Shown one piece after another: positions 48,893 to 59,194 of a stretch of 64,000 bases of DNA. Numbering within the stretch: the stretch's first letter is position 1; each line of letters begins with the position of its first letter. This stretch comes from Bdellovibrionales bacterium (GTDB lineage: Bacteria > Bdellovibrionota > Bdellovibrionia > Bdellovibrionales > Bdellovibrionaceae), in contig JADJOV010000011.1 of the NCBI GenBank assembly GCA_016713585.1, forward strand, positions 72,302 to 136,301, given 5' to 3'. Both the position numbers and the translations under genes were made by a program. The notes beneath the pieces were generated by a model. That model was not told where the DNA came from and did not search any database. It saw only the letters and a list, made by a program, of their open reading frames with translations.

Positions 48893-49606
48893 ATGGACCC
48901 TAAGACAGCTGAATCGATTGGACTACTAAGGCATCAGATAATTTCTCCGGTGTTGATGGAGACCACGAAGGCTCAAATGGATTACTAAAGCTCCGCAGCG
49001 CTAGGACTGATCGACTCAATATGAGTTGTGTGCAGTTTTACGATGTCTGTTTGAAAGAAGGAATGCTGGGAAAGCCCCCAATCGGTCTAGAAACTTTGCG
49101 ACGGTTTTTACGTCTGGAGGGACTCTCACAAGAAGCGGGAGTCGACTCCACGCAAGAAATTTGAGATGCGTTACTTTGGCGAGCTTTGGACTTGTGACTT
49201 TATGCATGGCCCGCAGGTCAGTGCCGAGGGTTCTAAGCGCAAGCAGAAGGCTATTTTATTTGCCATTATTGATGATCATTCACGAATGATTGTTGGTGCG
49301 AAGTGGGCCCTGGGTGAGGACACAAGGGCCATTGAAACTGTTTTCAAAGAAGCTATACTGAGTTTTGGGCAGCCTGACCGACTTTACTGCGACAATGGCA
49401 GCGCTTTTTCCAGCCATTATCTAGAGCGGTGCTGTGCGAAGCTTGGGATTGGCCTTGTTCACTCAAAGCCCTACGACTCGCCCTCTCGGGGTAAAATCGA
49501 GCGCTGTTTTAGAACCGTTAACGATTTACCTGTGCTTTGGCTGGGTGGTTTTGTTTTATTCAAATCACAGGTAAATCGTTACTGCTGGCATCAAAGCTTA
49601 CAATAG
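48893..49606 (+). pseudogene. IS481-like DDE transposase, broken
   Basis: ATG 48893 (after TAGGAGC) starts MDPKTAESIGLLRHQIISPV, then frames change near 48990 and 49155. Visible domains are an N-terminal HTH-like region (PPIGLETLRRFLRLEG) and an rve/DDE integrase core: ELWTCDFMHGP (first Asp), LYCDNGSAFSSHYLE (second Asp) and SRGKIERCFRTV (Glu). After the Glu the sequence departs into unrelated DNA at an inverted repeat and an IS6 fragment, so the 3' end is missing. Not autonomous. Confidence 0.75.
49519..49581. repeat. 16-bp perfect inverted repeat at the IS junction
   Basis: TAACGATTTACCTGTG (49519-49534) is repeated in inverse as CACAGGTAAATCGTTA (49566-49581), with 31 bases between. It lies exactly where the IS481-like transposase ends and the IS6 remnant begins, so it may be a foldback made during an insertion or deletion event. 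Confidence 0.85.
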
Positions 49607-49914
49607 TCAAAATTTTGCGTGCATTGAAATTCGCCAATGCAAATACCTGAACAACATTCTCGAGCAAGATCACCGAAATGTTAAACGTCGAACCAGGCCC
49701 ATGCTTGGCTTTAAATCCTTCTGATCAGCAAGAGTTGTCCTTGCTGGGATCGAACTTGTGAGTATGATTAAAAAGCGTCAGCTCAAGACATCAAGAAAAA
49801 CTTCTTCTCTCAGTGTTGCCGATCAATTCTATTCATTGGCCGCATAATAAAGTCTGAATTCGAGTCCCAAATTTGCCTGTTCCGCATCTATTTCAATTAA
49901 TGCAACAGAACCCG
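49582..49914 (+). mobile_element. Right-hand remnant of an IS6-family element
   Basis: The + strand encodes an IS6/IS26-type transposase C-terminus: YLNNILEQDHRNVKRRTRP, MLGFKSF, then an in-frame TGA where family members have Trp, then SARVVLAGIELVSMIKKRQL. EQDHR...KRRTRPMLGFKSF is diagnostic of IS6, including the catalytic Glu. TGCAACAGAACC at 49901-49912 is the inverse of the classic IS6 terminal GGTTCTGTTGCA, so the right end is intact. The left half is missing. Confidence 0.85.
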
Positions 49915-50021
49915 AAACACGTGACCCTCCAAAACACAGGCAAATCTTTACAGGCACACGTTTTGCACTCGTTTCCGCCTAGGAATATAAATGGAATTCA
50001 ACTCAATTCAGCGAGGGATCA

Positions 50022-50905
50022 ATGAAGACTGCACTTACCGTAATTTGTCTCCTGTCTATTTCAACCGCAATATTTGCGTCGCCACCCCCAAGCGTGACCA
50101 GAGCTTCTGGCCCAGAAGGAGCATTGCTTACCCTGGAAGTGAAAAAAAATGTATATATCGGGAATAGAACTTTTGATGTTGAGTTGGGGCTCTCTAATTC
50201 GGCCGGTGTCAGTGAACTAATACTAGAGGATACGGCAGGTTTGAATCCACCGTGTCGTGAAAGACTCGAAAAGGTAGTCCTTTCAGGGAAGGAGCTGACC
50301 TTTAAAAGGAAATTTAAGATGGCAGATATCAAGGGAGATGTATGTGATAAACAAAAAGATATAATTGCTTTTGATATGGTAATAGTTCGTTTCCATGATG
50401 GCAAGATCGAAAAATTGAGTCCATTTATCTTCGGCTTTTCGAAAGAGTTAACAAGACAAGTAGGCACATATTATGAACATGAAATCAAGCCTGTTAAAAT
50501 AACGGCTAATTTAACGGCTGAGCAAGCTGGCACGATCATAGAGTACGATACCACATTAGAGACAAAAGCGAGATCTATGATATTGGATATACTGCTTCTG
50601 CTTCAGACTTAAGAGACTTTAGGGGTGTTATTTTTGATAGCGGCGAAGAATTTTTAAGTGACAATTCACAAGAGTTAGCTGACTTTGTTAATTCTAGAAA
50701 AGATACTTTCAGAGTAAATAGAAAACAAAAAGTTGCCATTGAAAGTTGGTTTTGCGCGCCCTGGCCTGAAGCTTGTCTTTTTTCTACAGTCAGGCTTAAA
50801 AAAAATAGCTTTAGAGTTAATGGTGGATTCTCCGCTATACATGTAAGATTGATTAAAAAAGGTGATATTTCAACTTCTTCATTTGCATACAAAATTTTTA
50901 ATTAG
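50022..50905 (+). CDS. Secreted protein of unknown function (single frameshift)
   Basis: ATG 50022 starts a signal peptide (MKTALTVICLLSISTAIFA). The mature protein has mixed strands with two close cysteines (NPPCRERLE and GDVCDKQKD). The frame breaks near 50570-50580 (KARS, then YDIGYTASASDLRDFRG) and continues to 50905 with an end rich in beta-strands (FRVNGGFSAIHVRLIKKGD). Corrected length about 294 residues. It stands alone between IS remnants and may belong to the island. I recognise no family. Confidence 0.65.
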
Positions 50906-51133
50906 AAGAGCGAATAAGGAATTGAGATCGGGTAGACCCAGCCATTGCTGGCTGGGTCCCACCACAAAACCTGATTATTACCCACAAGTGCATTATCCAC
51001 GAGCTAAACTCCAGCCTTCACTTAAATCAACAAGCCTCTGCCATTCTCTTGTAGTCCGCAGAATTGTTTCATGAAGTTCAGCGCATCAATTCGAACAATT
51101 AATTAAACAGAATGTGTGAGCGGGACGAAAGAC
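50906..51133. other. Gap between a secreted gene and the first IS91-like copy
   Basis: GACCCAGCCATTGCTGGCTGGGTC lies at 50936-50959: ACCCAGCCA pairs with TGGCTGGGT around TTGC, a strong hairpin shortly after the stop of the secreted gene, so a likely terminator although no T-run follows. Nothing else coding. Confidence 0.55.
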
Positions 51134-51922
51134 TCCTTCTGCATGGTCGAACGTGCCCCAAAACCCTTCCAGAGCTTCAAAGAGTTCCAATACAAAGGCA
51201 TCGGCCTGAGGAGTCTGTCCTTTACAGACCTCCAGGAGAACCTTGAGACCTTTCTTGAGCGCTTCCAGCTTGAGATGGGCCACCCCTTGCCTGCCTTCGT
51301 CACCAAGGAATTCTATGATTATCTGAACTGCGGGATTCTAGCTAATGGCTTCCTACGAGTTCAGTGTGAAAAGTGCCATCATGAAAATCTCGTGGCATTT
51401 TCCTGCAAACACCGTGGATTCTGCCCCAGCTGTGGAGCTCGAAGAATGGTCGAGACAGCAGCCCACCTGGTTGACTATGTCCTGCCTGATCAGCCTATTC
51501 GGCAATTCGTCTTAACCTTCCCCTTTCAGCTCAGGCCCTTGCTTGCCGTCCGGCCAAAGATCATGTCCGCTTGCCTTGAAATCAGTCATCGGGCGACGAC
51601 AGCCTTTCTCCTCAAAAAAGCGGGACTCTCAAAAACCACAGGCGTCATTGGAGGCGTCACCTTGATCCAGCGATTTGGGGGCGCATGCAACGTCAATGTC
51701 CGTCATTTCCGCAATCACTGATCCCGAGGTTATCCAAAAATACTCGAACATCTGAAGCTTCCCACCAGATCACCGAAAATCCACCCAAGCCGAGGACCTC
51801 CACACCGCCGTGACAAATGCTCTGGAGACGAGTTCATCCAAACCTTCCCTGATTATGATTAGACCAAGACACACGACTCATGAGCTTTCTTGGAAACTTC
51901 AGATTCGAAATCCACGAGTCGA
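51134..51922 (+). mobile_element. IS91-like element, copy 1 (internally deleted)
   Basis: Shares long near-identical stretches with 62622-64000 at both its beginning and end. Encodes a transposase (open from 51116 to 51721) with the IS91 zinc-binding head: CEKCHHENLVAFSCKHRGFC, PSCG. After RRMVETAAHLVDYVLPDQP and LLKKAGLSKTTGVIGGVTL the protein reaches CNVNV, where full-length IS91 transposases have the HxH nuclease motif, and here jumps to the last 40 codons. The whole catalytic core (HUH and Tyr) is gone, so this copy cannot move by itself. Confidence 0.85.
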
Positions 51923-52521
51923 CGGGACTCCTATACAAAAACAAATCCAACCAGAAAGAATCGAGATAAAATCTCAAAAAGAGTCCACCAATCTAAAAGC
52001 ATCATCAAAAACTCAAAAAATTAAGCAGAATTAGCTGGAATCGAACTTTCCGCAGAATTGACCAGGCGTCCTATATAATTGAGTTCACTAGAGCAGGTGC
52101 TGCTTTATACTTCTTATCCTCCTTTTTAATCGCTAAGATCTCCCTCGCCAGGGATTTCCATCGGCCGAAATTGAATTCGACTGTTGCGTGTTGAGCAGTG
52201 ACCAAATAGCCAATGTGATCCTCTGCTTTGCAGTTTAGTTTGTGCTCTGTTAAAATGCCGCGGAGCATTTATTAACGATTGGATAACAGGAAGGAGGCAG
52301 GCCCAACGGGTATACTCCCTAATATGTATAGAGTGAGACTGCAATAATGGGCCTCTGATGTTGGAATTGAAGCCATGTGTCTTGGTGGTGTGAGTTATGT
52401 GTGTGACGATCTAGGACTTAAGAGTACAATGGGTTCGATATACCGCGAGAGCGCAGCTGAGATTCTTGCATGCGCGAAATTTCGAATGGCAATATTAGAT
52501 AATTTCGAGAAAGGATTATTT
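51923..52521. other. Gap with a dispersed repeat and a protein-like fragment
   Basis: Between the IS91-like copy and dps. Repeat copy B is at 52049-52120. On the minus strand 52071-52268 reads TEHKLNCKAEDHIGYLVTAQ, HATVEFNFGRWKSLAREILA and ends DKKYKAAPALVNSII, a fragment of an unidentified protein. The last 200 bases before dps are probably its promoter region. Confidence 0.5.
52049..52120. repeat. Dispersed repeat, copy B
   Basis: Aligns with 34619-34686 from TCCGCAGAATTGACCAGG to CTTTATACTTCTTATCC, with a three-base duplication (GCTGCT) and about five substitutions; also shares its right half with 55405-55450. Confidence 0.75.
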
Positions 52522-53004
52522 ATGAAAAATGAACTCACAACAATAGACATTGGCATTCCAACTGCGGATCGCACAAAAATTGCGGAAGGGCTTTCAAGAC
52601 TGTTGGCGGATTCTTATACACTTTATCTTAAGACCCACAACTTTCATTGGAACGTGACTGGCCCTATGTTTCAGACTCTGCATGTAATGTTTGAAACTCA
52701 GTACACCGAGCTTGCGTTAGCAGTAGATTTGATAGCTGAACGTATTCGTGCGCTGGGATTGCCTGCGCCAGGTACGTATCACGAGTTTGCAAACCGACCT
52801 CGATCAAAGAACCAACAAGTATCCCAAATGCTAGAGAAATGATTCTTCAACTTGTTGCAGGTCAGGAGGCCGTTGTTAAAACAGCTCGGTCTATCTTTCC
52901 TGTTGTTGAGACAGCCCACGATGAAGTTACTGCCGATTTACTCACACAACGCATGCAGCTCCATGAAAAACAGCTTGATGCTTCGAAGCTTGCTTGAGGG
53001 ATGA
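52522..53004 (+). CDS. dps: Dps ferritin-like DNA-protection protein (two compensating frameshifts)
   Basis: ATG 52522 follows AAAGGA. Reads MKNELTTIDIGIPTADRTKI and LYLKTHNFHWNVTGPMFQTL (ferroxidase His) and ELALAVDLIAERIRALG (Asp, Glu of the neighbouring subunit). The frame shifts near 52790 into KEPTSIPNAREMILQLVAGQ, and near 52970-52990, where HEKTAWMLRSLLEG is the expected end. Both shifts cancel, giving 160 residues, the standard Dps length. Dps oxidises Fe2+ with H2O2 in a 12-mer shell and binds DNA. Directly upstream of katG, forming a peroxide-defence pair. Confidence 0.88.
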
Positions 53005-53042
53005 AGCAGCTACAGATCTGATAAGAAACAGAGGAGGAAACA

Positions 53043-55226
53043 ATGGAAACCGAATCAAAATGCCCATTCTCGGGTAGTGCAAGCAAAGCAACCATTGCAG
53101 GTACACCAGCAAACGCACAATGGTGGCCCAAACAACTCAACCTTAAAATTCTGCATCAACATTCGGCCAAGTCGAATCCTATGGAAGCGAAATTTGACTA
53201 TGCCAAAGAATTTAAAAAGCTTGATTATGCAGCTTTAAAAAAAGATTTGCGTAAACTCATGACCGACTCACAGGATTGGTGGCCAGCGGACTGGGGTCAT
53301 TACGGCGGATTATTTATTCGTATGGCTTGGCATAGCGCAGGCACTTATAGAACGATAGATGGACGTGGTGGTGGTGGTACAGGCAATCAACGTTTTGCAC
53401 CACTCAACAGCTGGCCAGATAATGGGAATCTCGATAAAGCTCGTCGCCTACTTTGGCCAATCAAAAAAAAATACGGCAACAAAATTTCATGGGCTGACTT
53501 GATGATACTCACTGGCAATGTAGCTTTGGAATCTATGGGCTTTAAGACTTTTGGTTTTGGCGGCGGACGCGAGGATATTTGGGCGCCTGAAGAGGATATT
53601 TACTGGGGTTCTGAAACAGAATGGTTAGGCGACAAACGTTATAGCGGAGATCGCCAACTTGAAAATCCGCTTGGGGCAGTACAAATGGGGCTCATTTATG
53701 TGAACCCTGAAGGTCCAAATGGGAAACCTGATCCGGTTGCATCGGGCCGCGATGTTCGCGAAACATTTGCGCGCATGGCGATGAACGATGAAGAAACGGT
53801 GGCTCTCGTTGCCGGAGGACATACATTTGGTAAAGCCCATGGCGCCGGTGATCCTAAGCTTGTAGGACCCGAGCCGAAGCGGCACCTATTGAAGAAATGG
53901 GTTTGGGTTGAAAAATAAATTGGCTCCGGAAAAGGAATTCATACGACAACAAGCGGTATTGAAGGTGCATGGAAACCGAATCCGACTAAATGGGATAATG
54001 GTTATTTTGAGATGCTCTTTAAGTACGAGTGGGAGCTCGTCAAGAGCCCTGCTGGCGCCCATCAATGGCTTGCAAAAAATGTCGAAGAAAAAGACATGAT
54101 CCCAGATGCTCATGATCCCAAAAAGAAAAATCGCCCGATGATGACGACAGCAGATTTGTCTTTAAAATTTGATCCTGCCTACGAAAAAATTTCTCGTCGA
54201 TTCCATAAAGATCCTAAAGCTTTTGCCGATGTTTTTGCTCGCGCATGGTTTAAGCTGACCCACAGAGATATGGGGCCTCACGCACGCTATCTTGGCCCTG
54301 AAGTCCCAAAAGAAGAGCTTATTTGGCAAGATCCAATCCCAAAGGCAAAAGGTCCTTTCATCAATGACAAAGACATATTGAATCTAAAGAGCAAGATTTT
54401 GAAATCAGGATTGTCGATTTCTCAACTGGTCACCACAGCATGGGCATCTGCATCGACATTTCGCAGATCTGATAAGCGCGGGGGAGCAAATGGAGCACGG
54501 ATTCACCTAGCTCCACAAAAGGATTGGGAACTGAATCAGCCTTCTGAACTTACTAAAGTACTTGGCAAGCTTGAAACCATTCAATCTGATTTTAATACAA
54601 AATCTAAGAAGAAAGTTTCCCTTGCAGACCTGATCGTCCTTGGCGGCAGTGTTGGTATCGAAGAAGCTGCAAAAAAGCTGGTCGAAAAGTAAAAGTCCCA
54701 TTTACGCCAGGACGTGCTGATGCATCTCAAGAGCAAACTGATGTCGAATCATTTGCGGCACTTTGAGCCAATAGCTGATGGTTTCCGCATTATGCTCGCA
54801 AAAGCATGAGCAAACATGGTGCTGAGCTTTTGATAGATCGCGCTCAGTTGCTAAAACTAACTGCGCCCGAGATGACGGTGCTGATTGGTGGCCTACGTGT
54901 TCTCAGTACGAACTTTGGTCAAACGAAACATGGCGTTTTCACCTCGAAGCCTGGGACTTTAACAAATGATTTCTTTGTGAATATTCTTGATATGAGAACC
55001 GAGTGGAAACCATCTTCTGTAGAGGGTGTATACGAAGGTACTGATCGTTCAACGGGTAAAAGTAAAGTGGACTGGTACCATTGTTGATCTTGTGTTTGGT
55101 TCAAACTCACAGCTTCGTGCATTGGCAGAAGTCTATGCCCAAGAGGATGCTAAAGATAAATTTGTGAATGATTTTGTCGCAGCATGGAGCAAGGTGATGA
55201 ATCTTGATCGCTTCGACCTTGCATGA
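53043..55226 (+). CDS. katG: Catalase-peroxidase KatG (several frameshifts)
   Basis: AGAGGAGGAAACA precedes ATG 53043. N-terminal MAWHSAGTYR gives the distal Arg-Trp-His, and LIYVNPEGPNG and ARMAMND supply the Tyr and Met that crosslink to Trp in the catalase-specific MYW adduct. GGHTFGKAHGAG holds the proximal haem His. Frames shift near 53890, 53990-54010, 54690-54700, 54790-54800 and 55070. The C-terminal domain ends WSKVMNLDRFDLA. Decomposes H2O2. If the indels are errors the protein is normal (about 727 residues); otherwise the gene is dead. Confidence 0.9.
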
Positions 55227-55286
55227 TTTGCGATTAATTTACTAGCATAGCTGCAACTAAAACGGGTTGTCCCGGGTCTAATGGAA

Positions 55287-55328
55287 GGAATTACCCAAAA
55301 AGCTGTTCACTTTTTTTGGGTAATTCCA
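55287..55328 (+). terminator. Probable katG terminator
   Basis: GGAATTACCCAAAAA (55287-55301) pairs with TTTTTGGGTAATTCC (55314-55328): a perfect 15-bp stem, with a 12-base loop, that lies 60 bases after the katG stop. Symmetric A/T edges could allow termination in both directions. Confidence 0.75.
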
Positions 55329-55404
55329 GATACACGCAGTTCGAAACTCCTCAAGCTGGGCGCACCATTATGACAAGTATTCGAACTAAAATGCCCCTCC
55401 CTCC

Positions 55405-55450
55405 GATATAATTGAGTTCACTAGAGCAGGTGCTTTATACTTCTTATCCT
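55405..55450. repeat. Dispersed repeat, copy C (partial)
   Basis: ATATAATTGAGTTCACTAGA and GCAGGTGCTTTATACTTCTT match copy B nearly exactly; the left part of the repeat is missing here. Confidence 0.75.
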
Positions 55451-55852
55451 CGCCAATGCCAAGAATGAGGACCAGTGTGGAAATGTGCAATCCGGTTTTA
55501 GAAATGAGTCGCCGGGAAGTTTGCAGAAACAAAAATGCTGAATTAAAGGCGACGTCGCATGCGCTCCGTGGGGTCAACTCAGTGAAATCGGACAGCGCCT
55601 TCAGGTTGGCAGTAGTAATGACTTTCAAAATTATCTGTTTTTTCAAATGGCGAATCAAAAATAAAATTGGCGTACTTTGATTGAGGAATTCAGAACCGCT
55701 CTGAATGCCATTGCTGCATGATAACTACTTGAAATTACACAGGTCAAGGTCCAAGGAGATTTAGAACCAACGTTTTGTTTTAAGCTATTATTCATATTGA
55801 GAAGGAACGATCTAAGCCTATGGGGCCAAGAGGTCCACAGGACTTAGTTGCC

Positions 55853-56937
55853 TTAAAAGTGAAGCCACTCGGGTTTTAGTATCAAAAGAAGACTAATTGA
55901 AATTAGAAAAAGGCCACTCAATAGTTTGAGAAATCGTCCTGTCCGCTCGTTTAAGCGACCAATCGAAAGTGCCCAAACTGAGGTGAACACCATGATGCCA
56001 TCATCAAAAACGTAAGCTAGATTGTAAAGTGCCAAATAACCAAAATGCTGACTGGTGCTAAGTTGTTGTTGGCTCAAAATCTGTGTGTAGAGTGCTGGAA
56101 GTCCTGCTGTACAAAGTAGCTCGTATAAATTCACCAGCACAGCTAATGCAGCAACCGAGCCGATCGCAACAGGTAGGTTTTCTGCGGTGATGATGGCTCG
56201 CATTCTTTTGAAATTTTAGATTTTGCTGAATCTGAAAGAACTAAACTTGTGTTTGAGAATCCAGTTAAAAAATCTTTTAAGTTAAATGCCGCAATGGCAA
56301 TACCGATCAAGCCTACAATCCATCGGATCGCAGGTGCTATGCCAAGTGCAGAAAAAACCCAACCAGGCAGTCATAAAGCAAAGTATACAGCTCCGCTCAC
56401 ACAAACAAACACTCCAGCAATGGCAAAACATACGGGTCCGATTCTTCACGTGAACGAGCATCGACAAGAGAAACAAAAGAACCCACATAACGCATGGGTT
56501 GAAGCCGGTCGATCAGGCCCACAGCAATCGTAAATAAAGGTAGGCCCATGTCTTTCGGGTTGGCCCAATGTGGTAGCGAGGTGCCTTTTTCGATTTTAAG
56601 CATTTTTTCGATTTCTTTTGGACTTCGATCTGCATTGAAACCTAAGAGATATTGACCATTCGGAAACAAATAAAGGTACGGCAGGTATATCGATATTTAG
56701 ATTTCGAACTGTGGACTGATATTCATCGAAGTAGGTATCACGATAGGTAATGTTTTTATTTGAACATTGATGTTCGGATGCTCCTTTTCCCAGCTCTCAA
56801 GCCACTTTTCTGCGCGTGAGCAATAAACGCAGCCCGCGCACGTAGACATTTAGGGTTGCCACGTCGTTGGGCTTACCTAAAGCGGCAAATGAGAAAAGGA
56901 CTGGGAAAAATAAACTTAGCCAAAAGCGGAATATCAT
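55853..56937 (-). pseudogene. Thioredoxin-fold plus membrane-domain protein, broken
   Basis: ATG 56937 overlaps the stop of the upstream gene (ATGA) and gives a signal peptide MIFRFWLSLFFPVLFSFAAL. Shifted frames continue CAGCVYCSRAEKWLESWEKE (CxxC redox head), TYRDTYFDEYQSTVRNLNID, FPNGQYLLGFNADRSPKEIE, then GLID and MWVLLFLLSMLVHVKNRTRM, and finally an intact segment from 55853 to 56203: MRAIITAENLPVAIGSVAAL and ELLCTAGLPALYTQIL. This order (redoxin, then a GLIDGFNPCxMWVL-type membrane domain) is a known but unassigned DsbD/CcdA-like family. At least four indels. Confidence 0.7.
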
Positions 56938-57677
56938 GCCCAATGACTTCTATTTCTTGGGTACAAAAACCATCGCACCTTGGCAATTATCGCGTCTTCA
57001 AGGTGTCCGTTGATCTTGTGACCGTTTGCATCCGTATAAATAATGTGCGCATGAATGGAAGTTGCAGGGTGAGTTAGGTCACCGACTTTGTCTTTTTGCA
57101 TAAACTCCAACGATCTTAATATCGGTCATCTTCAAACTTGCTTCAAGGGCTTTTCAGATTCTGGAGAGTTCTTTCTTTTCATTCGGGCATGCATTGGGCA
57201 GGCACCGCGAATGACATGGGCTTCAGCACTTTCTACTTTTCCCTCGACCATAAACATAAACGGCTCTTTTTTCGAAGCCCCATTTTTCGCGGCAGTTTGT
57301 TCGATCAAATTTTCAAGTTCCTTTGTAGTCAAATTCGATGCCGTTTGGATAGAGCGCCACTCAGGAATGTAACCGCCTACAAGGTAAGTCGCCTTGGTTG
57401 GAGTGGACTGTTTTTTGGTGTCAATTTCAGACGAACTAATGGCTTGAGTTGAAATGACATCACCGTCAATCACGGCGACTTCTCCCTTGAGTCCTTCTAA
57501 GGCTCCGACTCCGTAGAAATGAGGCTTTTTTGTAATTTCAGACAATACAGCGCGCGACTCCGTTTTGCCTTCAGCAAGGGCCTCTCTCATCTTTCCAAAC
57601 TGGATAATTTCAGCGTGGGCTGTTCCAAATATGGAAATCAAAATAGTTGCAACAGATATGTTAATTGTCTTTTTCAT
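56934..57677 (-). CDS. Secreted protein, possibly acetolactate decarboxylase-like fold (frameshifted)
   Basis: Signal peptide MKKTINISVATILISIFGTA. Phrases such as HFYGVGALEGLKGEVAVIDGD resemble the GTFNGLDGEMVVLDG region of alpha-acetolactate decarboxylase proteins, but the match is partial. The frame breaks near 57145 and again near 57080, then HPATSIHAHIIYTDANGHKI (His cluster, possible metal site) leads to TGA at 56934. It is the first gene of a two-gene operon with the redoxin-membrane protein. A metal- or redox-related envelope role is inferred. Family assignment tentative. Confidence 0.5.
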
Positions 57678-57843
57678 ATGATTCCTTTCGTAGCTTTGGG
57701 TGAAATTAAGCTACGCCTATTCATAGCTGATGCAAGCGTTTTCGCGATGAGAGATTCGCGGTATCGAACCGCTCATTGAGTGAGCTCTTAAAATGAGAAG
57801 TTGACCTAAATTGACCAAATTATTAGACAATTCCGCTTCTTTC

Positions 57844-59102
57844 TCAGGCCTGACCGGTTTAATTTTAAATAAAACAAGTAGTTGCCAGACCTTCGATTGG
57901 TTGTTTTGATTTTCTGCGAAGAAAAAGAAAAAAACCAAAGAAGGCCGACAACATGAGACAGCATCCAAAGGGAAAATCTCTTTTCAACTCATTGGTAAAA
58001 AGATTCAGCGCATTAGCTGACAAGTGGGGCGTCGATAAGGGGGTTCGAGAACTTTCAACTTGGGAACTGACCCATGCCCTGCTTTCTTGTTTTGTTCTAC
58101 AGATAAAGTCTTATCGGGATGTAGAGGCCAAATTCTGGGATTCCAGACTCTACTTTTGGTGACGCCATCAGAGAAAGAAACTCTGGATTTTTTCAAGAAC
58201 TTTGCGATTCAATTTTGCTCGACATCCGAGCAAAAGCTGAGTCCAGGAAAATTAAGAAAGCTATTCGACAAATTCTGGCCATTGATTCAACCGAGATCAA
58301 GGTTCACGGCAGTCTCTTTTCTGAGCTCGGATGGAAACAAAAGCATTGCAAAAATGAACATAAAGCTGCGGCAAACTTCACGTTATTTGGGATGTTGATG
58401 GTGGGTGGATTGACGACTTTGTTATAACCCCAGGCCGCCGGAATGATTCTCCCGTAAGTCTTGAGTTGCGCCTGTTACAGGGAAAATGTATGTCTTTGAT
58501 CGTGCCTACAATGACTTCGACTTATGGGAAAAAATTGTCTCCTATAAAATCAGATTTTGTCACTCGCCTAAAAGATTCTCCGAGAGTCCGGTATCTCCAA
58601 ATAAAATTCTACATAAAATGAAGAACAAAGATGGGGTTCTTTATGATGGGCCTTATAAACCCACCAACAAAACAAATTGCAAGAAAATCTAAAAATTACG
58701 ACATGTGATTTATCGAGATCCAGTGTCCCAGAAAATATTTCATTTTGTTTGTTCAGATTCTAAAATATCTGGCCAAACAATTGCCGAAATTTAAGCGCCG
58801 TTGGGCTGTTGAACTATTGTTCCGTTGGCTGAAGGGCCACCTGATATTCGAAGGCTTCCGGTAAAACAAAAATGCTGTCAGGGTTTTGCTGGCCGTAGCA
58901 GTTCTTTTCAACTACTGTTGCAGCTGAAAAACTCACAGACCAATTTAAAGGAACGCTTTGGGGGTCTGCTTAGAACAATTCGCTCAGGTTCAATTCAGAA
59001 GAGCCTCGTGGATACTGGCCCTCCGACGGCTGCCGCTGGAGATCTGCTTCTGTTGTAGGATCTACGGCTTGAATTAATTCAAATTAAACCGGTCAGGCCT
59101 GA
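57844..59102 (+). mobile_element. IS4-like insertion sequence with perfect 22-bp terminal repeats
   Basis: Bases 57844-57865 (starting TCAGGCCTGACCGG) are the exact inverse complement of 59081-59102, giving a 1259-bp element. The transposase lies between them on the + strand. I see no clear target-site duplication in the ten bases outside each end, so either the insertion is old or the flanks have changed. Confidence 0.92.
57953..59058 (+). pseudogene. IS4-family transposase, many frameshifts
   Basis: ATG 57953 after AAGGCC. Pieces in successive frames: RQHPKGKSLFNSLVKRFSAL, GIPDSTFGDAIREKETLDFF, QILAIDSTEIKVHGSLFSEL (first catalytic Asp), MYVFDRAYNDFDLWEKIV (second Asp, in DRxY), KPTNKTNC, and WAVELLFRWLKGHL (catalytic Glu in the YREK-like region, here lacking the usual Y-x-x-R-W context at the front). 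Six or more indels in 1.1 kb mean the copy is inactive unless badly sequenced, while its ends are perfect. Confidence 0.85.
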
Positions 59103-59194
59103 AACTATTATGTTATACACCAATCAAATTAGGTATTTACCAAATGTAGGACATTTTGTATTTACAAATAGCCATTAAAAGCTATACTGACCCA

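Larger units (their letters stand above)
55227..55852. other. Gap downstream of katG with a repeat and fragment
   Basis: A T-rich tail follows katG: AAAAAGCTG at 55298 and CACTTTTTTTGGGT, with GGGTAATTCC repeated in inverse as GGAATTACCC at 55287-55328, a good terminator-like hairpin. Repeat copy C is at 55405-55450. A minus-strand frame (55386-55658) reads LKALSDFTELTPRSACDVAF, probably a gene scrap. Confidence 0.5.
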
